From the NCBI GenBank assembly GCA_037380725.1, contig JARRRL010000237.1:1-5120 (forward strand): a DNA stretch of 5,120 bases, read 5' to 3'. This DNA comes from JARRRL01 sp037380725. Lineage in GTDB: Bacteria > Pseudomonadota > Gammaproteobacteria > Pseudomonadales > JANQJO01. Under the pieces are notes generated by a model. It did not search any database. It had not been told where the DNA came from and saw only the letters and a list, made by a program, of their open reading frames with translations. Shown piece by piece: positions 1-5,120 of this stretch (positions within the stretch are counted from its first letter, which is position 1; every line of letters starts with the position of its first letter). A program made the position numbers and the translations under genes.

Positions 1-393
1 TTTATTTTTAAAAAACGTTTTTCTTGCATCCAATGCATGAAAATAAAGATCACGTTAGCTAACGGGCTGGTGGGCACTGAATTCTGATCAACCCATGGTC
101 CCAAAATGAGGCCCAAATCTCCGGAAGATTAGGCCCGAGTGGCCTACATGGATCCAAGGCCCTGAACGAGCCACTCGTGGGCTGGCGTGGCTCGGAACGG
201 ACCGTACGTACTTGCCACATCAACGCTTGATGGATCCGGCTACGCTGTGAAAGGCTTTTCCCGGAGACGTCAGCTCTCTCCCTCACTTTTAATTTGTTCT
301 ACGGCTTGATCGTGAGATGCATCTTTGCTAGTGGTGTCACGACGGCCATGTCGACATGTGCGCGAACCAGCAAAAAAACGGGCGTACGTGGGC
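1..393. other. Unrecognised accessory DNA abutting a truncated gene
   Basis: No convincing gene lies here. The only open frame (minus strand, about 75 codons, 59-286) has no recognisable motif or family signature. The stretch begins exactly where homology of the TtpC-like gene to its family ends (about 393), so it is probably the end of a mobile element or a rearrangement product. It is rich in symmetry: AAAAACGTTTTT at 11-22, TGCAT-CCA-ATGCA at 25-37, CGTTAGCTAACG at 53-64, CATCAA-CGC-TTGATG at 218-232, and two overlapping inverted repeats between 136 and 194. Two similar stretches, 61-81 and 377-400, share AACGGGC and GTGGGCAC in direct orientation near its two ends. A short frame on the minus strand near 275-390 ends in QIKSEGES and could be the tail of a lost gene, but I cannot assign it. 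Confidence 0.4.
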
Positions 394-400
394 ACCTGAA
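61..400. repeat. Imperfect direct repeats 61-81 and 377-400
   Basis: The two copies read AACGGGC, then 2 or 4 bases, then GTGGGCAC, then TGAA or CTGAA. They lie 316-318 bases apart in the same orientation. The right copy covers the point (about 393) where the TtpC-like gene loses its family sequence. This would suit the ends or the duplicated target of a small inserted element. However, removing the DNA between the two copies does not restore an ExbB-like reading frame, so a simple single insertion is not supported. Confidence 0.35.
136..194. repeat. Two overlapping, mutually exclusive inverted repeats
   Basis: CGAGTGGC at 136-143 pairs with GCCACTCG at 170-177. CGAGCCAC at 167-174 pairs with GTGGCTCG at 187-194. 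Both are perfect 8-bp arms that share the middle segment, so only one can form at a time. There is no T-run after either hairpin, so an intrinsic terminator is unlikely. This could be a recombination or transposon-end structure, or a chance product of GC-rich DNA. Confidence 0.4.
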
Positions 401-1578
401 CCAAACAGGGTCATCATCTTAAACGTTTCGATCATGCCACTGACGGTGCCCAATAAACCCAGTAAGGGAGATACCGAAGCGGTAATGGCGATGGCGCCAA
501 TCCAACGCTCCAACTCATGCTGATCATTTTGAAGTTGTATAAATAACTGATCATCGCGTTGCCGAGGCAGTTGCGCTGAATGGCGAGCCAGGTCTAACAA
601 TCTTTTTTGCATACCTTGCACATGCACGATCAAGGATAAGGCCTTACCCGACAGCAGATCTTGCAATTGCTCAGGCATGACGCGCACGATCCTTGGTAAA
701 CGCCACAATTGCACCGCTTTCACCACAGCAATACTCAGCGCAAAAAACGCAAAACACACAATCGGCACGGCCCAAACGCCCCCTTTAACCAGGTGTTCCA
801 ATACGTTGTCGGCGTGTTGTCGCCGCGTCAAGGCTCGATCCAATGTGGGATCAAAAACGATCTCGCCACGCGGATTTTCTCGTAGTGCAGCAATGGTAGC
901 GCTGTCCGATGCATTCAATAACACATCACTGTGTAAAACGACTTCACGGCTGTCGTGAAAACTGGCCAAACCCGCCTGCTTTTCCATTTCATTCCAGTAC
1001 CACGTTACTGGCCCGATGCTCAAACTGGGTTGAGACAGCACTTCACCACTGGGCAGTACAATGCGTGAGGACACCCAATTCGGTTCAAAACGTTGCATCA
1101 TATTTTCCGAAACGCGCAGCACGGCGTTCATGCGCGCTGTGGATTCAGAGTGATTGGAAGTATCTGGCTTTTTTTCTGAATAGCGCTGAGCTTCCAGATT
1201 GCCGTGCTGCTGCAAAAAACGATGCAAGATATTTTGTTGATAAACGTGTTGATGGTGCCAGGTCGCCAGACGCTCCTCTAATTTGGACAAATTCACGGTT
1301 TTTTCATCGGCCAAACGGCGCGCCCCAGCGGTTTTTTCACGCAAGGCCAACACATCATGCTCTAAGGCATTGAGCTGATCCATCAGTGTTTTTCGTTCGC
1401 GTGAAATTCGATTTTCAACAACAGAGCGCGTTTTTTGCGCCTTTTCGATGCGAGATAACAATTCTTTTTCTGTGCCATTCGATGCCGCTTCCCCCCACAC
1501 AGGAGCCAGCAACACAGCACACAGAACAGCAAAACACAGATTCAACAGCATGTGTCGCGCCTTGTGTCGACAGATCAT
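337..1578 (-). CDS. TtpC-like MotA/TolQ/ExbB protein, 3'-truncated
   Basis: This is an inner-membrane protein of the ExbB/TolQ proton-channel superfamily with a long periplasmic N-terminal extension, the architecture of Vibrio TtpC in the TonB2 system. That system helps energise outer-membrane iron-siderophore uptake. Residues 1-31 form a signal-like segment and 36-110 a heptad-like coiled coil. Residues 150-255 are probably periplasmic, a membrane helix lies at about 267-290, and a cytoplasmic stretch runs to about 358. The conserved ExbB core then starts: SPLLGLLGTVSGMIETFK, followed by TLFGSG up to residue 395. After that the family sequence stops abruptly and 18 unrelated residues lead to the stop. 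Most of the second helix region, the whole third helix and the C-terminus are missing (the family is usually about 450 residues), so the product is probably non-functional. The ATG overlaps the stop of the DUF3450 gene (ATGA), with AGGAGG at 1586-1591 seven bases upstream. No exbB, exbD or tonB follows. Confidence 0.85.
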   Translation of the reverse strand: MICRHKARHMLLNLCFAVLCAVLLAPVWGEAASNGTEKELLSRIEKAQKTRSVVENRISRERKTLMDQLNALEHDVLALREKTAGARRLADEKTVNLSKLEERLATWHHQHVYQQNILHRFLQQHGNLEAQRYSEKKPDTSNHSESTARMNAVLRVSENMMQRFEPNWVSSRIVLPSGEVLSQPSLSIGPVTWYWNEMEKQAGLASFHDSREVVLHSDVLLNASDSATIAALRENPRGEIVFDPTLDRALTRRQHADNVLEHLVKGGVWAVPIVCFAFFALSIAVVKAVQLWRLPRIVRVMPEQLQDLLSGKALSLIVHVQGMQKRLLDLARHSAQLPRQRDDQLFIQLQNDQHELERWIGAIAITASVSPLLGLLGTVSGMIETFKMMTLFGSGAHVRPFFCWFAHMSTWPS

Positions 1579-2384
1579 GGTTGCACCTCCTGCTTCGCAT
1601 CACCCGCCAATTGAACTGGCAAACGCACTAACTCAGCCGCGTGACGCTTTTCAAAAATAGCAATTGCTTTGCTGATTTCGGAAACGTTAAAACCTGCGGC
1701 AGCGGGGTCTTTCTCAAAATGCCAGCGCCACCCTGATTCAGTGCTACGCCCCCAACCCGCCGCTTGCTCATCACGACTGACAAACCAAGCCATGCCCGTA
1801 CCCAAATACAGTTGCTTCACTTGAATAGTGCGCCCATCGTCGCTGCGAATCGCGCCTTCATGCAGCGACACACGCTGATCAAAACTCACCAAATGCGACA
1901 GTTGAGCCACAGCGACTTGTAATTGCTGCGTGATGTCCGCCTCCTCTCCCAGGGCGTCTTGCTCATCTTGCCACGCTGTCTCCAGCGCTGGCGGTATTCT
2001 CGGAGTAATTTGGGCTAACTGAGACAGCAGCGCATTCAGCGACTGTTTCATGTGTGCTTGTTGTTGTTCCAATTCTGCTTGCTCTGTCAACAAGGCCGCA
2101 CGACGTGAGTCAACCTCATCCTGATTGGCGCTGCTTTGTTCAAGCACGCTGTTCAACTTTTGCTTTTCGGCTTTCAGAAGTGCTAAACGTTGATTCAATA
2201 CGAGCTGTTGTACTTTCCAGTCGGATTGAAGATGATGCGATTGGCGCTCAATATCCAACCATTGCTGCGTCAGTCGATCAATTTGTGTTGGGCTATCAGC
2301 CAGGACGACCGCGGGCATTATCAAGCAGCAAGTCAACAACATCAGAGCTATAAAATATAATAAAATCAATTGATAATCTTTCAT
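1575..2384 (-). CDS. DUF3450 family periplasmic coiled-coil protein
   Basis: This is a 269-residue exported protein of the DUF3450 family, which is commonly encoded first in TonB2/TtpC operons. Its exact role is not established; it is probably a periplasmic partner of the TtpC-ExbB complex. From the ATG at 2384 there is a clean Sec signal peptide (KDYQ, hydrophobic LILLYFIALMLL, cleavage near VVLA-DS). Residues 33-125 form a long Gln/Glu/Leu-rich coiled coil. The C-terminal part has the family hallmark VKQLYLGTGMAWFVSRDEQ followed by AGWG, and a final helix ISKAIAIFEKR. The stop overlaps the TtpC-like start, so the two are translationally coupled. The start is uncertain. The only good Shine-Dalgarno (AGAGGTGA, within 2441-2451) lies before tandem GTG codons at 2441 and 2438, which would add 18-19 residues including NRRFFGK. 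A Fur-box match lies 136 bases upstream of the GTG. Confidence 0.88.
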   Translation of the reverse strand: MKDYQLILLYFIALMLLTCCLIMPAVVLADSPTQIDRLTQQWLDIERQSHHLQSDWKVQQLVLNQRLALLKAEKQKLNSVLEQSSANQDEVDSRRAALLTEQAELEQQQAHMKQSLNALLSQLAQITPRIPPALETAWQDEQDALGEEADITQQLQVAVAQLSHLVSFDQRVSLHEGAIRSDDGRTIQVKQLYLGTGMAWFVSRDEQAAGWGRSTESGWRWHFEKDPAAAGFNVSEISKAIAIFEKRHAAELVRLPVQLAGDAKQEVQP

Positions 2385-2552
2385 CGGTTTACCAAAGAAT
2401 CGACGGTTAATCGCGATCGGCATTGTACAAAATGTCACCACTTCACCTCTTATTTGTATCTTTGGATCCAGACTTTAGATCTTGAACGGAAGCCACGACG
2501 CCTTGTTCAGCGTCATCTCAGCGCCTTGTCAGCGCCCGACACGGGACATGGA

Positions 2553-2580
2553 AGTATCGCACACAGCAATTTGAACGCAA
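2553..2580 (-). promoter_or_regulatory. Candidate promoter for the DUF3450-TtpC operon
   Basis: Read on the minus strand, TTGCGT (2575-2580) is followed after 16 bases by TGC-GATACT. This gives a weak -35 (3 of 6) and an extended -10 (TGn plus 4 of 6). The -35 element overlaps the Fur-box match, the classic layout for iron repression. The match to consensus is modest, and other start points are possible. Confidence 0.3.
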
Positions 2581-2595
2581 ATGATAATAATTTGC
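2577..2595. promoter_or_regulatory. Putative Fur box
   Basis: The site GCAAATGATAATAATTTGC matches 14 of 19 positions of the classical Fur consensus, including the core ATGATAAT. Its arms GCAAAT and ATTTGC form a perfect inverted repeat around a 7-base centre. It lies between divergent genes and overlaps the best candidate promoter of the DUF3450-TtpC operon. TonB2-type systems serve iron uptake and are commonly Fur-regulated, so the operon is the likely target; control of the F-box gene is also possible. Confidence 0.55.
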
Positions 2596-2684
2596 AATTA
2601 CTTTTTTTAATGGTGAAGTTATCAGGTGTAACAAGGAGCTATGGATATACAATATCTGTACTTTTGATTTATTGTTGATAGAAT

Positions 2685-2715
2685 GCCCCGACACAAAGAT
2701 TAGTGTGTTTGGGGC
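2685..2715 (+). promoter_or_regulatory. Hairpin immediately upstream of the F-box gene start
   Basis: GCCCC (2685-2689) pairs with GGGGC (2711-2715), and ACACA (2691-2695) with TGTGT (2704-2708), around an 8-base loop with a small asymmetric bulge. It ends 9 bases before the ATG at 2725. The only purine-rich, Shine-Dalgarno-like bases before that ATG (GGGG) are inside the stem, so folding could limit translation. No T-run follows on either strand, which argues against a terminator. Confidence 0.4.
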
Positions 2716-2724
2716 AAAGTCAGC

Positions 2725-4029
2725 ATGGATAATGCTATCAGTCATTCGAGTGTAAGCGCACCTGTCGCCAATCACACCATTCCCCCACAAGCTTCTGCCC
2801 CTGTAGAGTTTCCTCCGGAAATTTGGCGTGAGATAGCCGCTGTAGCGAGTGCTGATTCAGTACTGACGCTGCGACAAGTTTCACGTGATATGCGCTCAGT
2901 CGTGGACAGTCTTGATCAAGCGGATTTGAATCGAATTAATCAAGGTACTGATTCAACCGTGGATCTCTATTCGTCCGATGATGGTGTGCGCTCTGTCACA
3001 AGAAATCCGGCAACTCAAAGTGTAATGGCTAGAGCTGAAAATATATTACCAGCACTGCAAGAGTTTTTTGCACATAGTAATAACGCTAATATTCGATGGC
3101 ACTTGGCGCGTAACCCCAGCCTGAGCTCTGAGGCGGCGCAGCAGACACTGACGCAGGATCTGGACGAATGGGTTCGAGGGGCCTTGGCACTCAACCCCAG
3201 CCTGAGCTCTGAGCCTCGCCAACAGACACTGGCGCAGGATCAGAGCAAGAGGGTTCGAGAGGCCTTGGCGCGCAACCCCAGCCTGAGCTCTGAGGCGGCG
3301 CAGCAGACACTGGCGCAAGATCTGGGTGCAGTGGTTCGAAGTTACTTGGCGGGTAACCCCAGTCTGAGCTCTGAGGTGGCGCAGCAAATACTGGCGCAGG
3401 ATCTGAACGCAATGGTTCGAGGTTACTTGGCGCGCAACCCCAGCCTGAGCTCTGAAGCACGGCAGGAGGTGCTGTCGCAGGATCAGTACGCATCTGTTCG
3501 AAGGGACTTGGCAGGTAATCCCAGTCTGATCTCTGATGCTCGCCAGCAGACACTGGCGCAGGATCAAAATGCAGAGGTTCGAAGGCACTTGGCGGGCAAC
3601 CCCAGCCTGATATCTGATGCTCGCCAGCAGATACTGGCGCAAGATCAGAACGCCGATGTTCGAGCGGCCTTGGCGGGCAACCCTAGCCTGACCTCTGAGG
3701 CACGGCAGGAGGCGCTGGCGCAGGATCGGGACGAATGGGTTCGAAGTAACTTGGCACGCAACCCCAGCCTGACTTCTGACGCTCGGCAGGAGAAGCTGGC
3801 TCAGGATCCGAACAGACGTGTTCGAGCGGCCTTGGCGCGCAACCGTAGCCTGACCTCTGCACGGCAGGAGAGACTGGCTCGAGATCAAGACACAGCGGTT
3901 CGAAGAGACTTGGCACGCAACCCCAGCCTGACCTCGACTGTGCAGCAGATACTGGCGCAGGATCAGGATGTAAGAGTTCAACTATTATTGAGAGAAGAAT
4001 TGTCCTGGCTAACCGCTAGAAGGCGCTAA
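2725..4029 (+). CDS. F-box-like protein with LRV repeat array, candidate effector
   Basis: This is a 434-residue protein with no signal peptide or membrane segment. Residues 28-66 resemble an F-box: EFPPEIWREIAAVASADSVL, then TLRQVSRDMRSVVDSL, matching the Pro, hydrophobic and Leu/Val pattern by which F-boxes bind Skp1. Residues 67-122 are a linker containing one degenerate unit (VRSVTRNPATQS, from about 88). Residues 123-417 are eleven tandem units, nine of 27 and two of 26 residues, with consensus VRxxLAxNPSLxSxARQxxL followed by AQDxxxx. This is the leucine-rich repeat variant (LRV) type of helical solenoid. The end is VQLLLREEL plus a basic tail. In eukaryotes, F-box plus solenoid proteins are SCF ubiquitin-ligase adaptors, and several bacterial pathogens inject F-box effectors. 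A role as a translocated host-ubiquitination adaptor is inference; no secretion system is in view. The ATG has only a weak ribosome site within a hairpin. The gene is transcribed alone. Confidence 0.85.
   Translation: MDNAISHSSVSAPVANHTIPPQASAPVEFPPEIWREIAAVASADSVLTLRQVSRDMRSVVDSLDQADLNRINQGTDSTVDLYSSDDGVRSVTRNPATQSVMARAENILPALQEFFAHSNNANIRWHLARNPSLSSEAAQQTLTQDLDEWVRGALALNPSLSSEPRQQTLAQDQSKRVREALARNPSLSSEAAQQTLAQDLGAVVRSYLAGNPSLSSEVAQQILAQDLNAMVRGYLARNPSLSSEARQEVLSQDQYASVRRDLAGNPSLISDARQQTLAQDQNAEVRRHLAGNPSLISDARQQILAQDQNADVRAALAGNPSLTSEARQEALAQDRDEWVRSNLARNPSLTSDARQEKLAQDPNRRVRAALARNRSLTSARQERLARDQDTAVRRDLARNPSLTSTVQQILAQDQDVRVQLLLREELSWLTARRR
3091..3975 (+). repeat. Eleven tandem 81/78-bp repeats encoding LRV units
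   Basis: Units begin at GTTCGA (ATTCGA in the first) at 3091, 3172, 3253, 3334, 3415, 3496, 3577, 3658, 3739, 3820 and 3898. The first nine are 81 bp. The last two are 78 bp, each lacking one codon after the NxSLTS segment. A partial twelfth unit starts at 3976. Stretches such as AACCCCAGCCTGAGCTCTGA recur almost unchanged, so the DNA repeats are young. Units 6 and 7 are nearly identical over NPSLISDARQQ and look like the latest duplication. Confidence 0.95.
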
Positions 4030-4066
4030 ATTGTAGGTCAGCACATAATTTAATGTTAAAAATTGA

Positions 4067-4201
4067 CAGAACCCTAGCTTAATTAATCAAATAGTATCCT
4101 CATCTCTGAATAAAGCATTGAAGGAGATGGCTCGGATTTATCGCACACAAAGCCGCGATTTCGTTGATACAAATACAGCGGCTTACGCCTCTGTATTGTG
4201 A
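4067..4201 (+). other. Short coding-like remnant in the convergent spacer
   Basis: A 44-codon open frame follows a stop at 4064-4066 and ends at TGA 4199-4201. It reads QNPSLINQIVSSS, then LNKALKEMARIYRTQSRDF, then a short tail. It has no credible start: the only ATG (4127) has AAGGAG directly abutting it. The opening QNPSL echoes the NPSL of the LRV units upstream, so it could be a decayed extension of the F-box gene. It could equally be chance. TTGACA at 4063-4068 is a perfect -35 hexamer but has no good -10. Confidence 0.2.
4169..4199 (-). terminator. Hairpin in the convergent spacer, possible terminator
   Basis: ACAAATACAG (4169-4178) pairs with CTGTATTGT (4191-4199) with one bulged A. 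Inside, one mismatch and GGC/GCC enclose a 4-base loop. On the minus-strand transcript the loop reads GUAA, a stable GNRA-type tetraloop, and the structure begins 24 bases after the stop of the 124-residue gene. Only a weak T-stretch follows on the minus strand. On the plus strand TTTTT comes 7 bases after the stem. It may serve either converging gene. Confidence 0.4.
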
Positions 4202-4222
4202 AGAGTTTTTGAACCTGTATGG

Positions 4223-4597
4223 TTATTGAGCTTCAACTAATACCAAGCTTGGAAAATCGGTATCATCAACCCAAACAAATACTTGAGTTTTTTCTCCCTT
4301 AACATCAACTTGAAGGATTGCATCATCTTCACTAGTAGATATGACAAGCTTTTTCCCCGGTGTATTAACAAAACCATCGAAAACCTTTTCACATGGCTCT
4401 TTATCAGAATCATCTATCCGATTTGATAATCTAAGCGTTACTTCACCGTCAACATCAGCTTGAGTACCTACAGAGATGCATGATTCATTGGCGGCAACTA
4501 AAACATTATCTATATACTCAGGCACTTGAATATTTTCACTCGTCAAGTCATACAAAAAAATAATTGCGTTAGGTACCAACAAAGTTACTTCTGCCAT
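4223..4597 (-). CDS. Hypothetical 124-residue protein, candidate immunity protein
   Basis: I do not recognise the family. It is a small, acidic, soluble protein with no signal peptide or membrane helix. It is rich in alternating hydrophobic residues (VTLLVPNAIIFLYDL, KLVISTSEDDAILQVDV, TQVFVWVDD), suggesting a beta-sheet fold. Its ATG overlaps by one base the stop of the upstream toxin fragment (TAATG), and GGGGG at 4603-4607 is five bases before the start. A small acidic gene directly after a C-terminal nuclease-like toxin domain is the standard place for the cognate immunity gene of a polymorphic toxin, which is the basis for the suggested role. The frame is complete, in contrast to the damaged toxin gene. 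A hairpin follows the stop. Confidence 0.7.
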   Translation of the reverse strand: MAEVTLLVPNAIIFLYDLTSENIQVPEYIDNVLVAANESCISVGTQADVDGEVTLRLSNRIDDSDKEPCEKVFDGFVNTPGKKLVISTSEDDAILQVDVKGEKTQVFVWVDDTDFPSLVLVEAQ

Positions 4598-5120
4598 TAA
4601 TTCCCCCTTTTCAACTTTTCTTGTCTCACTTGCCCGCCCTGCCTACGCGCACAATTAATACAATGCGGAAAGAACTCTTTTGGCTCATCAAGCGCTTGGG
4701 CTGGTTGGTGATCAGCAACAGCATTTCCACTTTTGGTTCCAGGGTTCTTCGTGCCCCAGGTATGGCACCCATTCTTTTCCATTAACTCATTAACTTTCCG
4801 TTGCTCTGCTGCGGTGTGTTTTCCTCTATGAGCAGGAATTGATTCTTTAGCAAATGGGCCAGGCTTAAGGGTGTCTGCTTTCTTTGCAACATTTCCTTAA
4901 TTTTCAGGAAGAGAGATAGATCTAGCCTCTATCTCCACCTTATCCCCAGATTGAATTTCAATACCTATGTAGCTATTCCCATTCTCAAATCTCATTGACG
5001 GACACACTTTCACCCCAATCTTCACGCTTCGGAACCCTCAAATCAGCAAGACCCTCTGCAATAAGGAAAACTTCGTTAGAACTACTGTTCTTAAAGGTAA
5101 TCGTAACCACACCTTTGGGC
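4597..5120 (-). pseudogene. Decayed toxin gene, C-terminal treble-clef nuclease-like domain
   Basis: This is the 3' end of a larger gene that runs off the right edge. From the edge, one frame reads KGVVTITFKNSSSNEVFLIA and on to SVSVNEI, then meets a stop (4985-4987). The coding sense resumes one base out of phase (RFENGNSYIGIEIQSGDKVE), so an extra base lies near 4985-5010. A TAA at 4897-4899 then interrupts between LPEN and GNVAKKAD. The last open stretch contains IPAHRGKHTAAEQ, GCHTWGTKNPGTKSG, DHQPAQAL and FFPHCINCARRQGGQV. The paired Cys/His motifs resemble a zinc-binding treble-clef (HNH-like) nuclease domain of polymorphic toxins. The usual first CxxC appears here as CHTW, losing one presumed zinc ligand. 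The part from ATG 4782 (61 codons) is open but is only the domain's tail. The exact toxin family is uncertain. Confidence 0.65.

Larger units (their letters stand above)
2442..2724. other. Divergent intergenic region
   Basis: This 283-base spacer separates the minus-strand DUF3450 gene from the plus-strand F-box gene. It holds a Fur-box match (2577-2595), a candidate minus-strand promoter (2553-2580) and a hairpin next to the F-box start (2685-2715). It also holds a near-direct repeat, CGCCTTGTTCAGCG at 2499-2512 and CGCCTTGTCAGCG at 2522-2534. For the plus strand, -10-like hexamers TACAAT (2648-2653) and TAGAAT (2678-2683) are present, but neither has a convincing -35. An 8-codon frame starts at ATG 2641 after AAGGAG, but the spacing is only 2 bases, so I do not call it a leader peptide. 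Confidence 0.5.

Noticed and set aside
59..286. 75-codon minus-strand frame in the left region
   Set aside because: No family motif, Arg/Pro-rich composition typical of chance frames in GC-rich DNA, and no convincing ribosome site.
677..1373. Plus-strand frames opposite the TtpC-like gene
   Set aside because: They are shadows of a minus-strand gene with clear coiled-coil and ExbB-core sequence.
2641..2667. Eight-codon frame after AAGGAG upstream of the F-box gene, possible leader peptide
   Set aside because: The spacing between AAGGAG and ATG is only two bases and no attenuator structure with a T-run follows.
3091..3975. Regular 81-bp repeats considered as a CRISPR array or minisatellite
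   Set aside because: There are no short repeat/unique spacer alternations; the unit is continuous, in frame and encodes a known protein repeat type.
3046..3981. Long open frame of about 311 codons on the minus strand, itself repetitive
   Set aside because: It is the antisense of the LRV array. With an 81/78-bp period, a frame lacking stops in one unit lacks them in all, so openness carries no coding evidence; codon pattern and family match favour the plus strand.
4063..4092. TTGACA followed by TCAAAT after 18 bases, possible plus-strand promoter
   Set aside because: The -10 matches only 4 of 6 and no plus-strand gene follows before the convergent gene.

Overview
The window looks like accessory DNA of a gammaproteobacterium, probably marine or host-associated. 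This is inferred from two things. One is a DUF3450 / TtpC-type gene pair, which is typical of the second TonB system of Vibrio and related marine gammaproteobacteria. The other is a eukaryote-like F-box repeat protein of the kind found in host-associated bacteria. No rRNA, tRNA or CRISPR array is seen, and species-level assignment is not possible from the sequence.

Layout. Positions 1-393 hold non-coding DNA of unknown origin with several palindromes and inverted repeats. It abuts a truncated gene. Positions 394-2441 (minus strand) carry the first two genes of a TonB2-type energy-transduction operon: a secreted coiled-coil DUF3450 protein and, overlapping it by ATGA, a TtpC-like MotA/TolQ/ExbB protein. 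The latter breaks off inside the ExbB core, just as the second membrane helix is reached. The ExbB, ExbD and TonB genes expected next are replaced by the unknown DNA. Positions 2442-2724 are a divergent intergenic region with a good Fur-box match, fitting iron control of the TonB2-type operon, and a hairpin directly before the next start codon.

Positions 2725-4029 (plus strand) encode the most notable gene: a 434-residue protein with an N-terminal F-box-like motif followed by eleven leucine-rich-repeat-variant (LRV) units of 27 or 26 residues. F-box plus solenoid is the plan of eukaryotic E3-ligase substrate adaptors, so this is a candidate translocated effector. Positions 4030-4222 are a convergent spacer with a hairpin and a short coding-like remnant. 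Positions 4223-5120 (minus strand) are a toxin-immunity-like pair. The presumed immunity gene is intact. The upstream toxin gene is a decayed fragment, with a frameshift, an in-frame stop and a lost zinc-ligand cysteine, and it runs off the right edge.

The pieces do not form one pathway. They look like a remodelled region in which an iron-uptake energiser was cut, an effector-like gene sits beside it, and a polymorphic-toxin locus is decaying with its immunity gene retained.
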